NCBI GenBank assembly: GCA_041848045.1
Contig: JBGZHY010000111.1
Location: 5,031-69,030 of the forward strand
Reading direction: 5' to 3'
Source: CAKAHY01 sp041848045
GTDB lineage: Bacteria > Bacillota > Clostridia > Lachnospirales > Lachnospiraceae
Length of the DNA stretch: 64,000 nt
Shown here: one piece after another, positions 1 to 7,691 of the stretch
Layout of the letters: every line of letters starts with the position of its first letter
Position numbering within the stretch: the first letter of the stretch is position 1
Translations under genes and position numbers: made by a program
The notes under the pieces: generated by a model
Database searches by the model: none
Told to the model about the DNA's origin: nothing
What the model saw: only the letters and a program-made list of their open reading frames with translations

Positions 1-27
1 TGACCTTTATCGTTTGCGCCGAATGGC

Positions 28-387
28 CTACGCCTTCTTTCTTGCAGATTTTCTCCTTCTTCTGAACAGCAAATATCTGGCGAACTCCTCCAGCAATTTT
101 CTGTCATTCTCATTCTCCATAATCTCTACCAGTATTTCATTGAAAGAGGAGTAAAGAATCTCATTGTCTTTTAAAAGCCTGTCATCTCGCAAAATATAAT
201 CAATATTCAAATCATAGAAATCAGCCAAGGAGGAAATGACGTCAATAGAGGGGATGGAAGCTCCGGTTTCGTAGGCAGAATAACCCTGCTGACTGATATT
301 GATGTGCTTGGCTACTTCTTTTTGGGTGAGCCCTTTCTCTTCACGCAGTTTAATGAGCTTGTTTTTGATGTGTTCCGCATTGCTCAT
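28..387 (-). CDS. XRE-family HTH transcriptional regulator
   Basis: A 119-aa cytoplasmic DNA-binding protein. Residues about 8-66 form a Cro/C1-type helix-turn-helix, recognisable from LREEKGLTQKEVAKHINIS followed by the YETGASIPS recognition-helix region. The C-terminal half (about 67-119) is helical and ends in a very basic tail (RRRRKSARKK) with no recognisable ligand domain. The ATG is preceded on the minus strand by a good GGGAGG ribosome site. It is transcribed divergently from the GntR/ABC operon. The shared upstream region holds an inverted pair GCAACAA (474-480) / TTGTTTGC (488-495) that could be its operator, which is inference only. Its target genes cannot be read from the sequence. 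Confidence 0.9.
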   Translation of the reverse strand: MSNAEHIKNKLIKLREEKGLTQKEVAKHINISQQGYSAYETGASIPSIDVISSLADFYDLNIDYILRDDRLLKDNEILYSSFNEILVEIMENENDRKLLEEFARYLLFRRRRKSARKKA

Positions 388-425
388 ATGTGATTGCCTC
401 CCATAAAATCTAATTTATGTAGGCT

Positions 426-455
426 ATCATAAGAAGTATAAACAAAAGCGAACAA
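426..455 (-). promoter_or_regulatory. Possible promoter of the XRE regulator
   Basis: On the minus strand TTGTTC (450-455) and TATGAT (426-431) are separated by 18 nt, about 40 nt upstream of the start codon. Both boxes are imperfect, so this is a tentative sigma-A call. Confidence 0.35.
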
Positions 456-520
456 ACAGCTGAAGATCGTTAAGCAACAAATAATGATTGTTTGCATGGT
501 CAATCTTCATGATTTCGGGC

Positions 521-550
521 TTGACAAAAGGAGAAAACTTGGTCTATACT
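521..550 (+). promoter_or_regulatory. Promoter of the GntR/ABC operon
   Basis: A perfect -35 TTGACA (521-526) and a -10 TATACT (545-550) are separated by 18 nt, 42 nt upstream of the GntR start codon. The operator palindrome begins at the next base, so repressor binding would block transcription start. Confidence 0.75.
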
Positions 551-577
551 AACTGTATTAGTTATAATAATACAGTT
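551..577 (+). promoter_or_regulatory. Palindromic operator, probably for the adjacent GntR/YtrA repressor
   Basis: AACTGTATTA (551-560) and TAATACAGTT (568-577) are a perfect 10-bp inverted repeat with a 7-nt spacer, placed directly after the -10 box and before the ribosome site. YtrA-subfamily GntR proteins are known to autoregulate by binding TGTATTA..TAATACA-type palindromes upstream of their own operons. The match of position and sequence makes autorepression likely, though unproven here. Confidence 0.75.
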
Positions 578-591
578 AGAAAGGAGCTTCT

Positions 592-981
592 ATGATTATT
601 ATAGACAATAAGGACAGAAGGGCGATATACGAGCAGGTGGTGGATAAGCTGTCCAATCTGATGCTGTTGGGAGCCCTGAAAACAGAGGACAGGCTGCCTT
701 CCGTGCGAACACTTGCCACAGAGCTGTCCATCAATCCCAATACGATTCAGAAAGCGTATCTGGAGCTGGAGCGTCAAGGATTTATCTATTCGGTCAAGGG
801 CGTGGGAAGCTTCGTATCGGATCTGCAAAGCATTCGGGAAGCTAAGAAAGCAAGTCTGCGGCAGGATTTAAAAATCCTGGTGGCAAGGGCTCGTTTGGTT
901 ATGAGCGAGGAGGAGCTTTTACAGGAAGTACAGGAGCTGTACAGTCGGGATATGAAAGAAAGAGAGGGGCATAGGATATGA
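592..981 (+). CDS. GntR-family (YtrA subfamily) transcriptional repressor
   Basis: A 129-aa regulator. Residues 8-75 are a GntR winged helix (AIYEQVVDKL, then LPSVRTLATELSINPNTIQ and the wing GVGSFV). Only a short helical tail of about 55 residues follows, the size typical of the YtrA subfamily, which lacks a large effector domain and serves as an autoregulator of ABC exporter operons. AAGGAG lies 7 nt before the ATG. Its stop overlaps the start of the ABC ATPase (ATGA), so the two are translationally coupled. The promoter and palindrome just upstream fit negative autoregulation. The inducer is probably a cell-envelope-active compound, by analogy with YtrA only. Confidence 0.92.
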   Translation: MIIIDNKDRRAIYEQVVDKLSNLMLLGALKTEDRLPSVRTLATELSINPNTIQKAYLELERQGFIYSVKGVGSFVSDLQSIREAKKASLRQDLKILVARARLVMSEEELLQEVQELYSRDMKEREGHRI

Positions 982-1877
982 TAGAGGCAAAGGGCTTAAG
1001 TAAGCGTTTTGGAGATATTCCGGCATTGGATCGGGTGGATGCAAGCATCAAAGAAGGCAATGTATTCGGGCTGATCGGAACCAACGGCGCCGGGAAAAGT
1101 ACCTTTTTAAAGCTGGTCTGCGGGGTGCTGCAGGCGGATGAGGGCGAGATTTTAATCGATGATGAAGCGGCCTTTGAAAACATCAGAGCCAAAGAGAAGT
1201 TTTTCTATATTTCGGATGATCAGTATTTTCTGCCGAATACCACGCCGGAGGATATGCGGCATTTTTATCAGGCAGTGTATGCACATTTTGATACGACGCT
1301 TTTTAAAAAGCTTTTGGAGGGCTTTGCATTGTCGGCAGGGCGAAAAATCAATACCTTTTCCAAAGGAATGAAAAAGCAGTTCAGTATTGCCTGTGCTTTG
1401 GCGGCAAATACCAAATATATTTTGTGTGACGAAACCTTCGACGGTTTGGATCCGGTGATGCGCCAGGCAGTGAAGAGCCTGTTCGCCCAGGCTATGGAAG
1501 ACAGAGGTTTGACGCCGATTATCGCCTCCCATAACCTGCGGGAGCTGGAAGACATATGCGATCACGTGGGGATTTTACATCAGGGCGGCATTCTCCTGTC
1601 CAAGGACATTGCGGATATGAAGCTGAACCTACACAAGGTGCAGTGCGTTTTCCCTATGGGGATAGAAGTGGACAGGCTGCCGGATTTGCATATTGTACAA
1701 TGTAAGCGGACAGGCAGTATCCACACCTTGACGATTCGGGGCGCTGCAGAGGAGATTCGGGAAAAGATAGAAGCCTATCACCCGGTATTTTATGAATTGA
1801 TTCCTCTTAGCCTGGAGGAGATTTTTATCAGTGAAACGGAGGTGAAAGGTTATGACATCAAAAAACTCATTTTTTAA
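978..1877 (+). CDS. ABC transporter ATP-binding protein (YtrB-like)
   Basis: A 299-aa cytoplasmic ATPase for the permease encoded next. Walker A is GTNGAGKST (residues 34-42). The signature region reads FSKGMKKQ, the LSxGM variant common in CcmA/YtrB-type exporter ATPases. Walker B with the catalytic Glu is KYILCDETFDGLDP, and the H-loop follows at IIASHNLRELED. About 80 C-terminal residues form an extra domain. It starts inside the GntR stop (ATGA) and overlaps the permease start by 26 nt. This is an ATPase of the ABC-2 exporter type. The substrate is unknown, and envelope stress or antimicrobial peptide export is an analogy only. Confidence 0.93.
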   Translation: MIEAKGLSKRFGDIPALDRVDASIKEGNVFGLIGTNGAGKSTFLKLVCGVLQADEGEILIDDEAAFENIRAKEKFFYISDDQYFLPNTTPEDMRHFYQAVYAHFDTTLFKKLLEGFALSAGRKINTFSKGMKKQFSIACALAANTKYILCDETFDGLDPVMRQAVKSLFAQAMEDRGLTPIIASHNLRELEDICDHVGILHQGGILLSKDIADMKLNLHKVQCVFPMGIEVDRLPDLHIVQCKRTGSIHTLTIRGAAEEIREKIEAYHPVFYELIPLSLEEIFISETEVKGYDIKKLIF

Positions 1878-4029
1878 TTTACTGAAGGAAGATTTCAAGA
1901 GTCGCTTATGGTCTTTTGCCGCCTCCTGTGTACTGTTCTTTTTTACTCTGCCGGTGGTAGCTTCCCTTTTTATAAAGAGCGACGGCTTCTGGTACGGAAC
2001 GGAGGGGGAAAATACCCGGGAAAGAATGCAGAGTTTGATAGAGGGATTTGCGAAGTATCTTTCCCTCCATAATGTTGTGCTCAACGTATGCGTTTTGTTT
2101 TTGGCGATAGTGCTTGCCATATCCGGCTTTGCTTATTTGCAGTCCAAGAAAAAGGTGGATTTTTACCACAGTCTGCCTTTGAGAAGAGAGCTTTTGTTCT
2201 CGGTAAAGGTCGTGGACGGCTTTTTGATTTTTGCCCTGCCTTATTTGCTGTGTACCATACTGGCGGCGGCATTGATGGCGATGCATACGCAGGATATGTC
2301 GGTTTTCGGTATCGGGCTGTATCATTTTGTTCTGCGCACGGCCTGCTTTTTGTTGGCTTATGTAACGGCAATACTGGCATTTTTACTGACGGGTAATACC
2401 TTTGTGGGAATGCTGGCTATCGGTGTTTTTTACTTCTATATTCCTTTGCTTACGGTTTTGTATTATGCCTATGTTGGCAGTTTTTGGAAAAATGTATATA
2501 TACCCGGTGATAAGGTGCTGCAGCAGAGTTTTTTGGGGTCCGCCTTCTTCTGGATGTTTCGGATAGGGGAGATTGGGGACATAAAACGAGGGCTCATTGC
2601 TTTGGGCGTCGCTTTGCCGATTCTGGCGGCGGCACTATTGGTGTACAAAAAAAGGCCGTCGGAGGCGGCAGGACATGCCATGGCTTTTGCATGGACAAAA
2701 GTGCCGATAAAGTTTCTTCTGGTTGTCTGGATTACCTTATTTTCGATTCTGATGGGATATTATATTCAGAATGATAACGGCGGTTTTGGCTGGATTATTT
2801 TCGGTCTGCTTGCAGGCTCCGTCATCAGCCACAGCGTGATAGAGATTATCTATCACAGCGACTTTAAAAAATTGTTTGCTCATGTAGAGCACCTGGCTCT
2901 GTGTATGCTGATTGCCGTCCTGATCTTTTGCGCCTTTTTCTTTGATTTTTGGAGGCAGAATCGTTTTGTGCCAAGGGCGGAGGATGTGAAGAGTGTAGGA
3001 CTTATCGGTAACGCTCTGGAGCCGAACATGGAACAGTATACCCGAAAATTACGTATCTATGGGCAGGGTTCTAATGCTTATGCCGATATAGAAGGGGGGA
3101 TGGGCAGATATGAAGACTCCAGCACGGACAGTTACCTGGAGCAGGCGCGACAGATACAGATACAGGATACGGAAGCGATTCTTGCCCTGGCTGCCCGTTG
3201 TGTCGAAGAAATGGAAAAATCTTCTCCGCATATGACCGATATGACAAGGGTTCTTGTTGCATACCAAATGAAAAACGGAAGAGAAGTGGTACGGGAGTAT
3301 ATTGTCGATTCCACAAAGATCAGACAGGAGCTGGAAGCGGTGTATAATAACCTTGCATACAAGGAAGCCCTGTATCCGATTCTTAAGCAAAGGCCGGAGG
3401 ATATCGTATCTCTGGACTATAACGGGGTGGGTTTTTCCGATATGCATATTTCCCTGGAGGATAGCGCTTTAAGAAATGCCTTGCTTAAGGCCTATCAGGA
3501 GGATTTAAGGTCCTTGACGGCAGAAACCAGAAACCGAGAGTATCCTTTTGCTTCCCTTCGTTTTCATACCGCCGAGTCACAGGCTGCTTTGGAGCTGGAA
3601 GCATTGCAGCAGCTGAATATGGAGGAGGGCGTTGTTGAGCATTCTGGCATTGCGGCAGCTGTGTATGCGGATACTTTTGATACGGTAGGCTATTATCCGC
3701 TGTACCCTTCCTTTGCCGCAACGAGGTCTGTTTTGGAGGAGATGGGAATCGTACCGAAGACCGGTTTTTTGGCTGAGGACTTTACAAAAATAGAGTACAG
3801 CAGGTATTATTATGGAGAAGAGAACGGCGAATACAAAACCGAAACGGTAACGATTACGGACAAGGCGCAGATGCAGGAGATACTGGATAAGGCTTTGCTT
3901 ACGGATCACCCGTATCGTCTGTATGAGCGGTACGCCGAGTCGGAAACCATGGTGAGCGCCTATATCGGTGATACCTGGAGCATGGATTTATATTTTCTGC
4001 CTCATCATGTGCCGGAAATCTTAGAATAA
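1852..4029 (+). CDS. ABC-2-type permease with large C-terminal extracytoplasmic domain
   Basis: A 725-aa membrane protein. Residues about 20-390 hold roughly ten hydrophobic segments (for example VVLNVCVLFLAIVLAISGFAY and MLIAVLIFCAFFF), resembling ABC-2 permeases with the FYHSLPLRRE element typical of Firmicutes bacitracin/lantibiotic-type exporters. From about residue 395 to the end the protein is soluble, polar and Tyr/Glu-rich, with no further membrane segment. It is probably exposed outside and may match a clostridial DUF found on such permeases (recalled family, not checked). The GGAGGTGAAAGG ribosome site lies inside the ATPase gene and the two reading frames overlap by 26 nt. Together with the ATPase it should form a dimeric exporter. 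Confidence 0.88.
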   Translation: MTSKNSFFNLLKEDFKSRLWSFAASCVLFFFTLPVVASLFIKSDGFWYGTEGENTRERMQSLIEGFAKYLSLHNVVLNVCVLFLAIVLAISGFAYLQSKKKVDFYHSLPLRRELLFSVKVVDGFLIFALPYLLCTILAAALMAMHTQDMSVFGIGLYHFVLRTACFLLAYVTAILAFLLTGNTFVGMLAIGVFYFYIPLLTVLYYAYVGSFWKNVYIPGDKVLQQSFLGSAFFWMFRIGEIGDIKRGLIALGVALPILAAALLVYKKRPSEAAGHAMAFAWTKVPIKFLLVVWITLFSILMGYYIQNDNGGFGWIIFGLLAGSVISHSVIEIIYHSDFKKLFAHVEHLALCMLIAVLIFCAFFFDFWRQNRFVPRAEDVKSVGLIGNALEPNMEQYTRKLRIYGQGSNAYADIEGGMGRYEDSSTDSYLEQARQIQIQDTEAILALAARCVEEMEKSSPHMTDMTRVLVAYQMKNGREVVREYIVDSTKIRQELEAVYNNLAYKEALYPILKQRPEDIVSLDYNGVGFSDMHISLEDSALRNALLKAYQEDLRSLTAETRNREYPFASLRFHTAESQAALELEALQQLNMEEGVVEHSGIAAAVYADTFDTVGYYPLYPSFAATRSVLEEMGIVPKTGFLAEDFTKIEYSRYYYGEENGEYKTETVTITDKAQMQEILDKALLTDHPYRLYERYAESETMVSAYIGDTWSMDLYFLPHHVPEILE

Positions 4030-4042
4030 GGAATAAACGAGA

Positions 4043-4528
4043 ATGAAAACGAAGCTGACAACCCTATGTTACATCGAAAAGGATGGGGCATACCTGATGC
4101 TGCACCGCATCAAAAAGGAAAAGGATATCAATAAGGACAAATGGATAGGTGTGGGCGGACATTTCTTGGAAAATGAATCGCCGGAGGAATGCCTGCTGCG
4201 AGAGGTACAGGAGGAAACGGGACTGCGCCTGCTTTCCTGGAGGCTGCGGGGTGTGATTACCTTTATGACGGATGTATATCAAACGGAATATATGTTTTTA
4301 TACACTGCCGATTCTTTTGCGGGGGAGCTTGTGGAGGCGGATGCCTGCACCGAAGGAAGACTGGAATGGGTGGAAAAATCCCGGCTGCATACCTTACCTT
4401 TGTGGGAGGGGGACAAGATATTTTTTGATTTGCTGGAGCGGGATGAGGCTTTCTTTTCTCTGAAGCTGCGTTACGAAAAGGACCGTCTGGCGGAGGCCGT
4501 CAAGGACGGCGTTTCCTTGTCGCTATAA
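4043..4528 (+). CDS. NUDIX hydrolase (8-oxo-dGTP diphosphatase-like)
   Basis: A 161-aa cytoplasmic hydrolase. The complete Nudix box is present: GG at the start of the box, then the LLREVQEETGL helix, with the metal-binding REVQEE residues intact. The N-terminal strand (LTTLCYIEKDGAYLMLHR) and overall length match the MutT/YtkD-like group that cleaves oxidised or non-canonical nucleoside diphosphate-linked substrates. The substrate cannot be read from the sequence. It follows the permease by 13 nt and precedes the MGMT-like gene by 17 nt, so it is likely part of a nucleotide- and DNA-repair tail of this transcript. Confidence 0.9.
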   Translation: MKTKLTTLCYIEKDGAYLMLHRIKKEKDINKDKWIGVGGHFLENESPEECLLREVQEETGLRLLSWRLRGVITFMTDVYQTEYMFLYTADSFAGELVEADACTEGRLEWVEKSRLHTLPLWEGDKIFFDLLERDEAFFSLKLRYEKDRLAEAVKDGVSLSL

Positions 4529-4545
4529 GAAAGAAGGGAGGGCGC

Positions 4546-4911
4546 ATGACAGAGGCATCTGCATTTGCAAAAATTTATACCGTGGTAAAGCGTATACCGA
4601 AGGGCTGTGTGGCAAGTTACGGACAGGTGGCAAGGCTTGCGGGAAATCCCGCCTGGGCGCGGGTAGTGGGTTACGCTCTGCATGTCAATCCGGACCCTTC
4701 CCGGATTCCCTGTCATCGTGTGGTAACTAAGGAAGGAGCCTTAAGCACTGCCTTCGCCTTTGGCGGGGAAAACAGGCAGAAACAGCTTCTGGAAGCAGAG
4801 GGCGTGGGCTTCATCAAAACCGGGGACGGAAAGGGCAGAGAAAAGGAGCTGGTGGACATGGAGCGATATGCTTGGGATGTGCCGGAAGATTATATGCATT
4901 TTATCGGCTAA
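4546..4911 (+). CDS. MGMT-family small alkyltransferase-like protein
   Basis: A 121-aa protein equivalent to the C-terminal DNA-binding and active-site domain of O6-alkylguanine-DNA alkyltransferase. It has the helix-turn-helix VASYGQVARLAGNP..ARVVG (arginine finger) and the active-site motif PCHRVV with Cys retained. The N-terminal domain found in Ogt/Ada is missing. E. coli-type alkyltransferase-like proteins have Trp in place of Cys, so this one may still transfer alkyl groups. That is inferred from the Cys only. Its start has GGGAGG upstream. The NUDIX neighbour suggests a damage-handling pair. Confidence 0.88.
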   Translation: MTEASAFAKIYTVVKRIPKGCVASYGQVARLAGNPAWARVVGYALHVNPDPSRIPCHRVVTKEGALSTAFAFGGENRQKQLLEAEGVGFIKTGDGKGREKELVDMERYAWDVPEDYMHFIG

Positions 4912-4929
4912 AAATATAGGTTTAGGAGT

Positions 4930-4966
4930 AAGGGGCCGCCGCAATATTTATTGCGGCAGTCCCTTC
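4930..4966 (+). terminator. Hairpin terminator after the MGMT-like gene
   Basis: AAGGGGCCGCCGCAAT pairs with ATTGCGGCAGTCCCTT around a short loop, with one or two internal mismatches. A pyrimidine-rich CTTCTTCTTGATT follows instead of a pure T-run, so termination may be partial. It separates the repair genes from the greA promoter. Confidence 0.6.
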
Positions 4967-4993
4967 TTCTTGATTGGGGGAGAGGCAAAATGA

Positions 4994-5021
4994 TTGCAAA
5001 TCCTCCAAAAAATGATATAGT
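4994..5021 (+). promoter_or_regulatory. Promoter of greA
   Basis: TTGCAA (4994-4999) and TATAGT (5016-5021) have a 16-nt spacer, and TGA directly before the -10 gives an extended -10 (TGnTATAGT). It lies 35 nt upstream of the greA start. Confidence 0.6.
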
Positions 5022-5056
5022 AAAGGGCGCAGGGAAGAAGTATCGGGAGAAGTAAA

Positions 5057-5554
5057 ATGGGAGAAAAACTGACAAAGGCGGACATCGCCAAAATTCAGGA
5101 GGAGATTGACAGGCGCAAGCTGGTGCTGCGACCGGAGCTGATTGCCGCCGTAAAGGAGGCGAGGGCGCAGGGAGATTTGTCCGAGAATTTTGAATATTAT
5201 GCCGCCAAAAGAGAAAAAAATCAAAATGAAAGCAGGATCCATTATCTGGAAAGAATGCTGCGTTTTGCCCACGTCATCGAGGACGGGGCAAAGGCGGATG
5301 AGGTAGGCTTAGGAAAAAAGGTGCGGGTGTGCGATATCGAGGATGGAGAAGAAGAAAGCTACAAGATTGTAACGCCCATACGGGGTAATTCCCTGGAGGG
5401 GCGCATCAGCATTGAATCCCCTTTGGGAAAGGCATTGCTGGGACATAAAGTGGGGGACAGGGTAGAGGTGCAGGTGAAAGGTGCCGCACCCTATGTGCTG
5501 CAGATTATGGAAATCGAAAAAGACGAAACGGATGACAATATACGTTCGTTTTGA
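5057..5554 (+). CDS. greA: Transcription elongation factor GreA
   Basis: A 165-aa factor that enters the RNA polymerase secondary channel and stimulates cleavage of backtracked transcripts. Residues 1-75 form the N-terminal coiled coil with the acidic tip ARAQGDLSENFEYYAAK, where the Asp and Glu coordinate the catalytic Mg. Residues about 85-160 form the C-terminal FKBP-like domain (PIRGNSLEGRISIESPLGKA..GHKVGDRVEV). Length and both motifs fit GreA. It has its own promoter and is followed 51 nt later by dtd, probably in the same transcript. Confidence 0.94.
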   Translation: MGEKLTKADIAKIQEEIDRRKLVLRPELIAAVKEARAQGDLSENFEYYAAKREKNQNESRIHYLERMLRFAHVIEDGAKADEVGLGKKVRVCDIEDGEEESYKIVTPIRGNSLEGRISIESPLGKALLGHKVGDRVEVQVKGAAPYVLQIMEIEKDETDDNIRSF

Positions 5555-5567
5555 GGATAAAGAGCAT

Positions 5568-5595
5568 AAGGAGGAAAACGCCGGATAAGGGCGTG
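5568..5595 (+). promoter_or_regulatory. Distant ribosome site with intervening hairpin before dtd
   Basis: A perfect AAGGAGG (5568-5574) sits 31 nt before the dtd ATG at 5606, too far for normal initiation. Between them ACGCC (5578-5582) and GGCGT (5590-5594) can pair around a 7-nt loop, which would shorten the effective spacing to about 14 nt. No other start in frame lies closer, and the DTD N-terminus (MKLVIQRV) fixes the start. Confidence 0.45.
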
Positions 5596-5605
5596 TACAA
5601 AGAAT

Positions 5606-6055
5606 ATGAAATTGGTTATACAAAGAGTAAGTCAGGCGGATGTAAAGGTAGAGGGTAAGCTGCTGGGAGAAATCGGAAAAGGGCTGATGGTTCTGGTGGG
5701 TGTTGCCGGTGCGGATGATGAGGCGGTAGTGGACAAATACTTGCAGAAGCTGCTGAAGCTGCGGATTTTTGAGGACGAAAACGGCAAGACCAACCTGGCG
5801 CTGGCAGATGTAGGGGGAGAGCTTTTGCTGGTTTCCCAGTTTACCCTGCTGGCAAGCTGCAAGGACGGAAACAGACCGAGCTTCATCGGCGCAGGGGATC
5901 CGGAAAGAGCTAAGGAGCTGTACCAATATATGGTGGATAAGGCAAGAAGCCTGGGAGTAAAGACCGAGCAGGGGGAATTTGGCGCGGATATGAAGGTAAG
6001 TCTGGTCAATGACGGTCCCTTTACCATTGTTTTAGATGAAAGCACAATGCGCTGA
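5606..6055 (+). CDS. dtd: D-aminoacyl-tRNA deacylase (DTD)
   Basis: A 149-aa enzyme that hydrolyses D-aminoacyl-tRNAs (and Gly-tRNAAla) to keep D-residues and mischarged glycine out of protein. The N-terminus MKLVIQRV, the SQFTLLA motif and the C-terminal cross-subunit GPFT motif are all present, and the length matches the family. It acts as a homodimer in the cytoplasm. The next gene begins one base after its stop (TGATATG), implying translational coupling to the response regulator. Such a housekeeping-to-sensor junction may be only incidental read-through. Confidence 0.94.
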   Translation: MKLVIQRVSQADVKVEGKLLGEIGKGLMVLVGVAGADDEAVVDKYLQKLLKLRIFEDENGKTNLALADVGGELLLVSQFTLLASCKDGNRPSFIGAGDPERAKELYQYMVDKARSLGVKTEQGEFGADMKVSLVNDGPFTIVLDESTMR

Positions 6056-6056
6056 T

Positions 6057-7679
6057 ATGGATTTGTACAAGTTAATGCTGGTGGATGATGAGGAAGAAGT
6101 CCGCACAAGCATCATCCGGCAGGTGAATTGGGAAAATCTGGGCTTTCGTGTGGTGGGGGATGCAGAAAACGGCGAGGATGCTTTGGAAAAAATAGACCTC
6201 TATGAGCCGGATGTGGTGATGACGGATATCCGTATGCCCTATATGGACGGTTTGGAATTGATTCAATGTGCCCACAGCAAGCATCCCGCCCTGAAATTTG
6301 TGATTTTTTCGGGATTTGACGATTTTGAATATGCCCAAGAAGCCATTCGCCTGGGGGTGAGCGAATACATTTTAAAGCCCGTAAACAACGAGGAGTTGAG
6401 CGAAATCTTTGCCAAAATCAAGAAAAATCTGGATGCGGAAATAGAAATCAGACGGGATATTGCAAGACTGCGGGAGCATTATGTGGTAAACCTGCCGCTG
6501 TTAAAGAGCCAGTTTTTAAATCATCTGGTGAACGGGCAGCTCAGTACGGCGGAAATCGGGCTGCGTTTGGAGGAATACGGCATTGATATCGCAGGAGCAA
6601 AAAAGTATATGTCGGCTTGCGTGGACATCGAGTATGACAAGATGCCGGTGGATGCGAAACTGGGTCTGCAAAAAGAACTGCTGTCTTTGTCCTTGATTGA
6701 TTTAATCGGCGATAAGCTGGGGGAATACCACCGCTGCAGCGTTTTCAATTCTCTGACAGATGCCAAAATCCTGCTGATCATTGCTTTGGACGAGAAGCAG
6801 TCAAGGGCAAGGCTGATGGATATTTTGCGGGCGATCTGCAAGGAAAGCAAGCGGCTTTTGGGCATCACCATCAGCATGGGACTGGGAATGGCGAGAGAGA
6901 GAATGGAAGACCTGGCAGAGTCCTACCAAGGGGCTTTGGAAGCCTTGGGCTATAAGCAGATTGTGGGGCAGGGGGAGCTGATTTATATTCAGGACGTGGA
7001 GCCCCGTACCGCCGGCGTTTTGTATTTTGACGACAGGGAAGATGAGGAGCTGAGCGCCGTAATCAAGTTCGGACCGGAGGAGCGCATCAGAAGCTTTGTG
7101 GATAAAACCATGGAGAAGCTGCTCCATGCCAAGGTGCATCTGCGCCAGCAGCAGGCGTATATTCTCAGTATGGTCAGCGTGATTATCCGCCTGATGCAGC
7201 AGTATGATATGGATTTGCAGCATTTTGATGAGGCGGGCGGAGATTTTATGCTGCTTGCGGATAAATTAAAAAATCCGGAGATTCTGGAGAGCTGGTTTTA
7301 TGATATTTGCTTAAAGATTCATTTGAACATACAGGAAAAGCGGGAGAATACCAGCAAGCAGGTCATTGTGGACGCTAAGGCATATATACAGGAAAATTAT
7401 CGGGATGAAAGCCTGACGGTGGAGGTGATATGTAGACAGCTGCATATGTCGGCGGCATATTTTTCCACCCTGTTCAAAAAGGAAACCGGTCAGACCTGCA
7501 TCGCCTATATTACGGAGTTGCGGCTGAACAAAGCGGTGGAACTTTTGAATACCACGGATTATAAGACCTATATGATTGCAAGCATGGTGGGCTATGCGGA
7601 GCAGAATTATTTCAGCTATGTGTTCAAGAAAAAATACGGTGTTTCTCCGAGCAAATACAGAAATCTGACGGAAAAATAG
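6057..7679 (+). CDS. Response regulator, AraC-type output (YesN-like)
   Basis: A 540-aa response regulator. Residues 3-120 are a receiver domain with acidic pocket LVDDEEE, phospho-acceptor Asp57 (TDIRMPYMDG) and the conserved Lys in LKPVNN. A middle region of about 300 residues has no clear catalytic motif. The C-terminal about 100 residues form a double-HTH AraC domain (CRQLHMSAAYFSTLFKKETG and YAEQNYFSYVFKKKYGVSPS). The start at 6057 was chosen because the family begins just before LMLVDDE. A longer frame from 6036 would overlap dtd. It is paired with the kinase 12 nt downstream and probably activates the sugar-transport genes that follow. Confidence 0.93.
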   Translation: MDLYKLMLVDDEEEVRTSIIRQVNWENLGFRVVGDAENGEDALEKIDLYEPDVVMTDIRMPYMDGLELIQCAHSKHPALKFVIFSGFDDFEYAQEAIRLGVSEYILKPVNNEELSEIFAKIKKNLDAEIEIRRDIARLREHYVVNLPLLKSQFLNHLVNGQLSTAEIGLRLEEYGIDIAGAKKYMSACVDIEYDKMPVDAKLGLQKELLSLSLIDLIGDKLGEYHRCSVFNSLTDAKILLIIALDEKQSRARLMDILRAICKESKRLLGITISMGLGMARERMEDLAESYQGALEALGYKQIVGQGELIYIQDVEPRTAGVLYFDDREDEELSAVIKFGPEERIRSFVDKTMEKLLHAKVHLRQQQAYILSMVSVIIRLMQQYDMDLQHFDEAGGDFMLLADKLKNPEILESWFYDICLKIHLNIQEKRENTSKQVIVDAKAYIQENYRDESLTVEVICRQLHMSAAYFSTLFKKETGQTCIAYITELRLNKAVELLNTTDYKTYMIASMVGYAEQNYFSYVFKKKYGVSPSKYRNLTEK

Positions 7680-7691
7680 AAGAGAAAAGGG

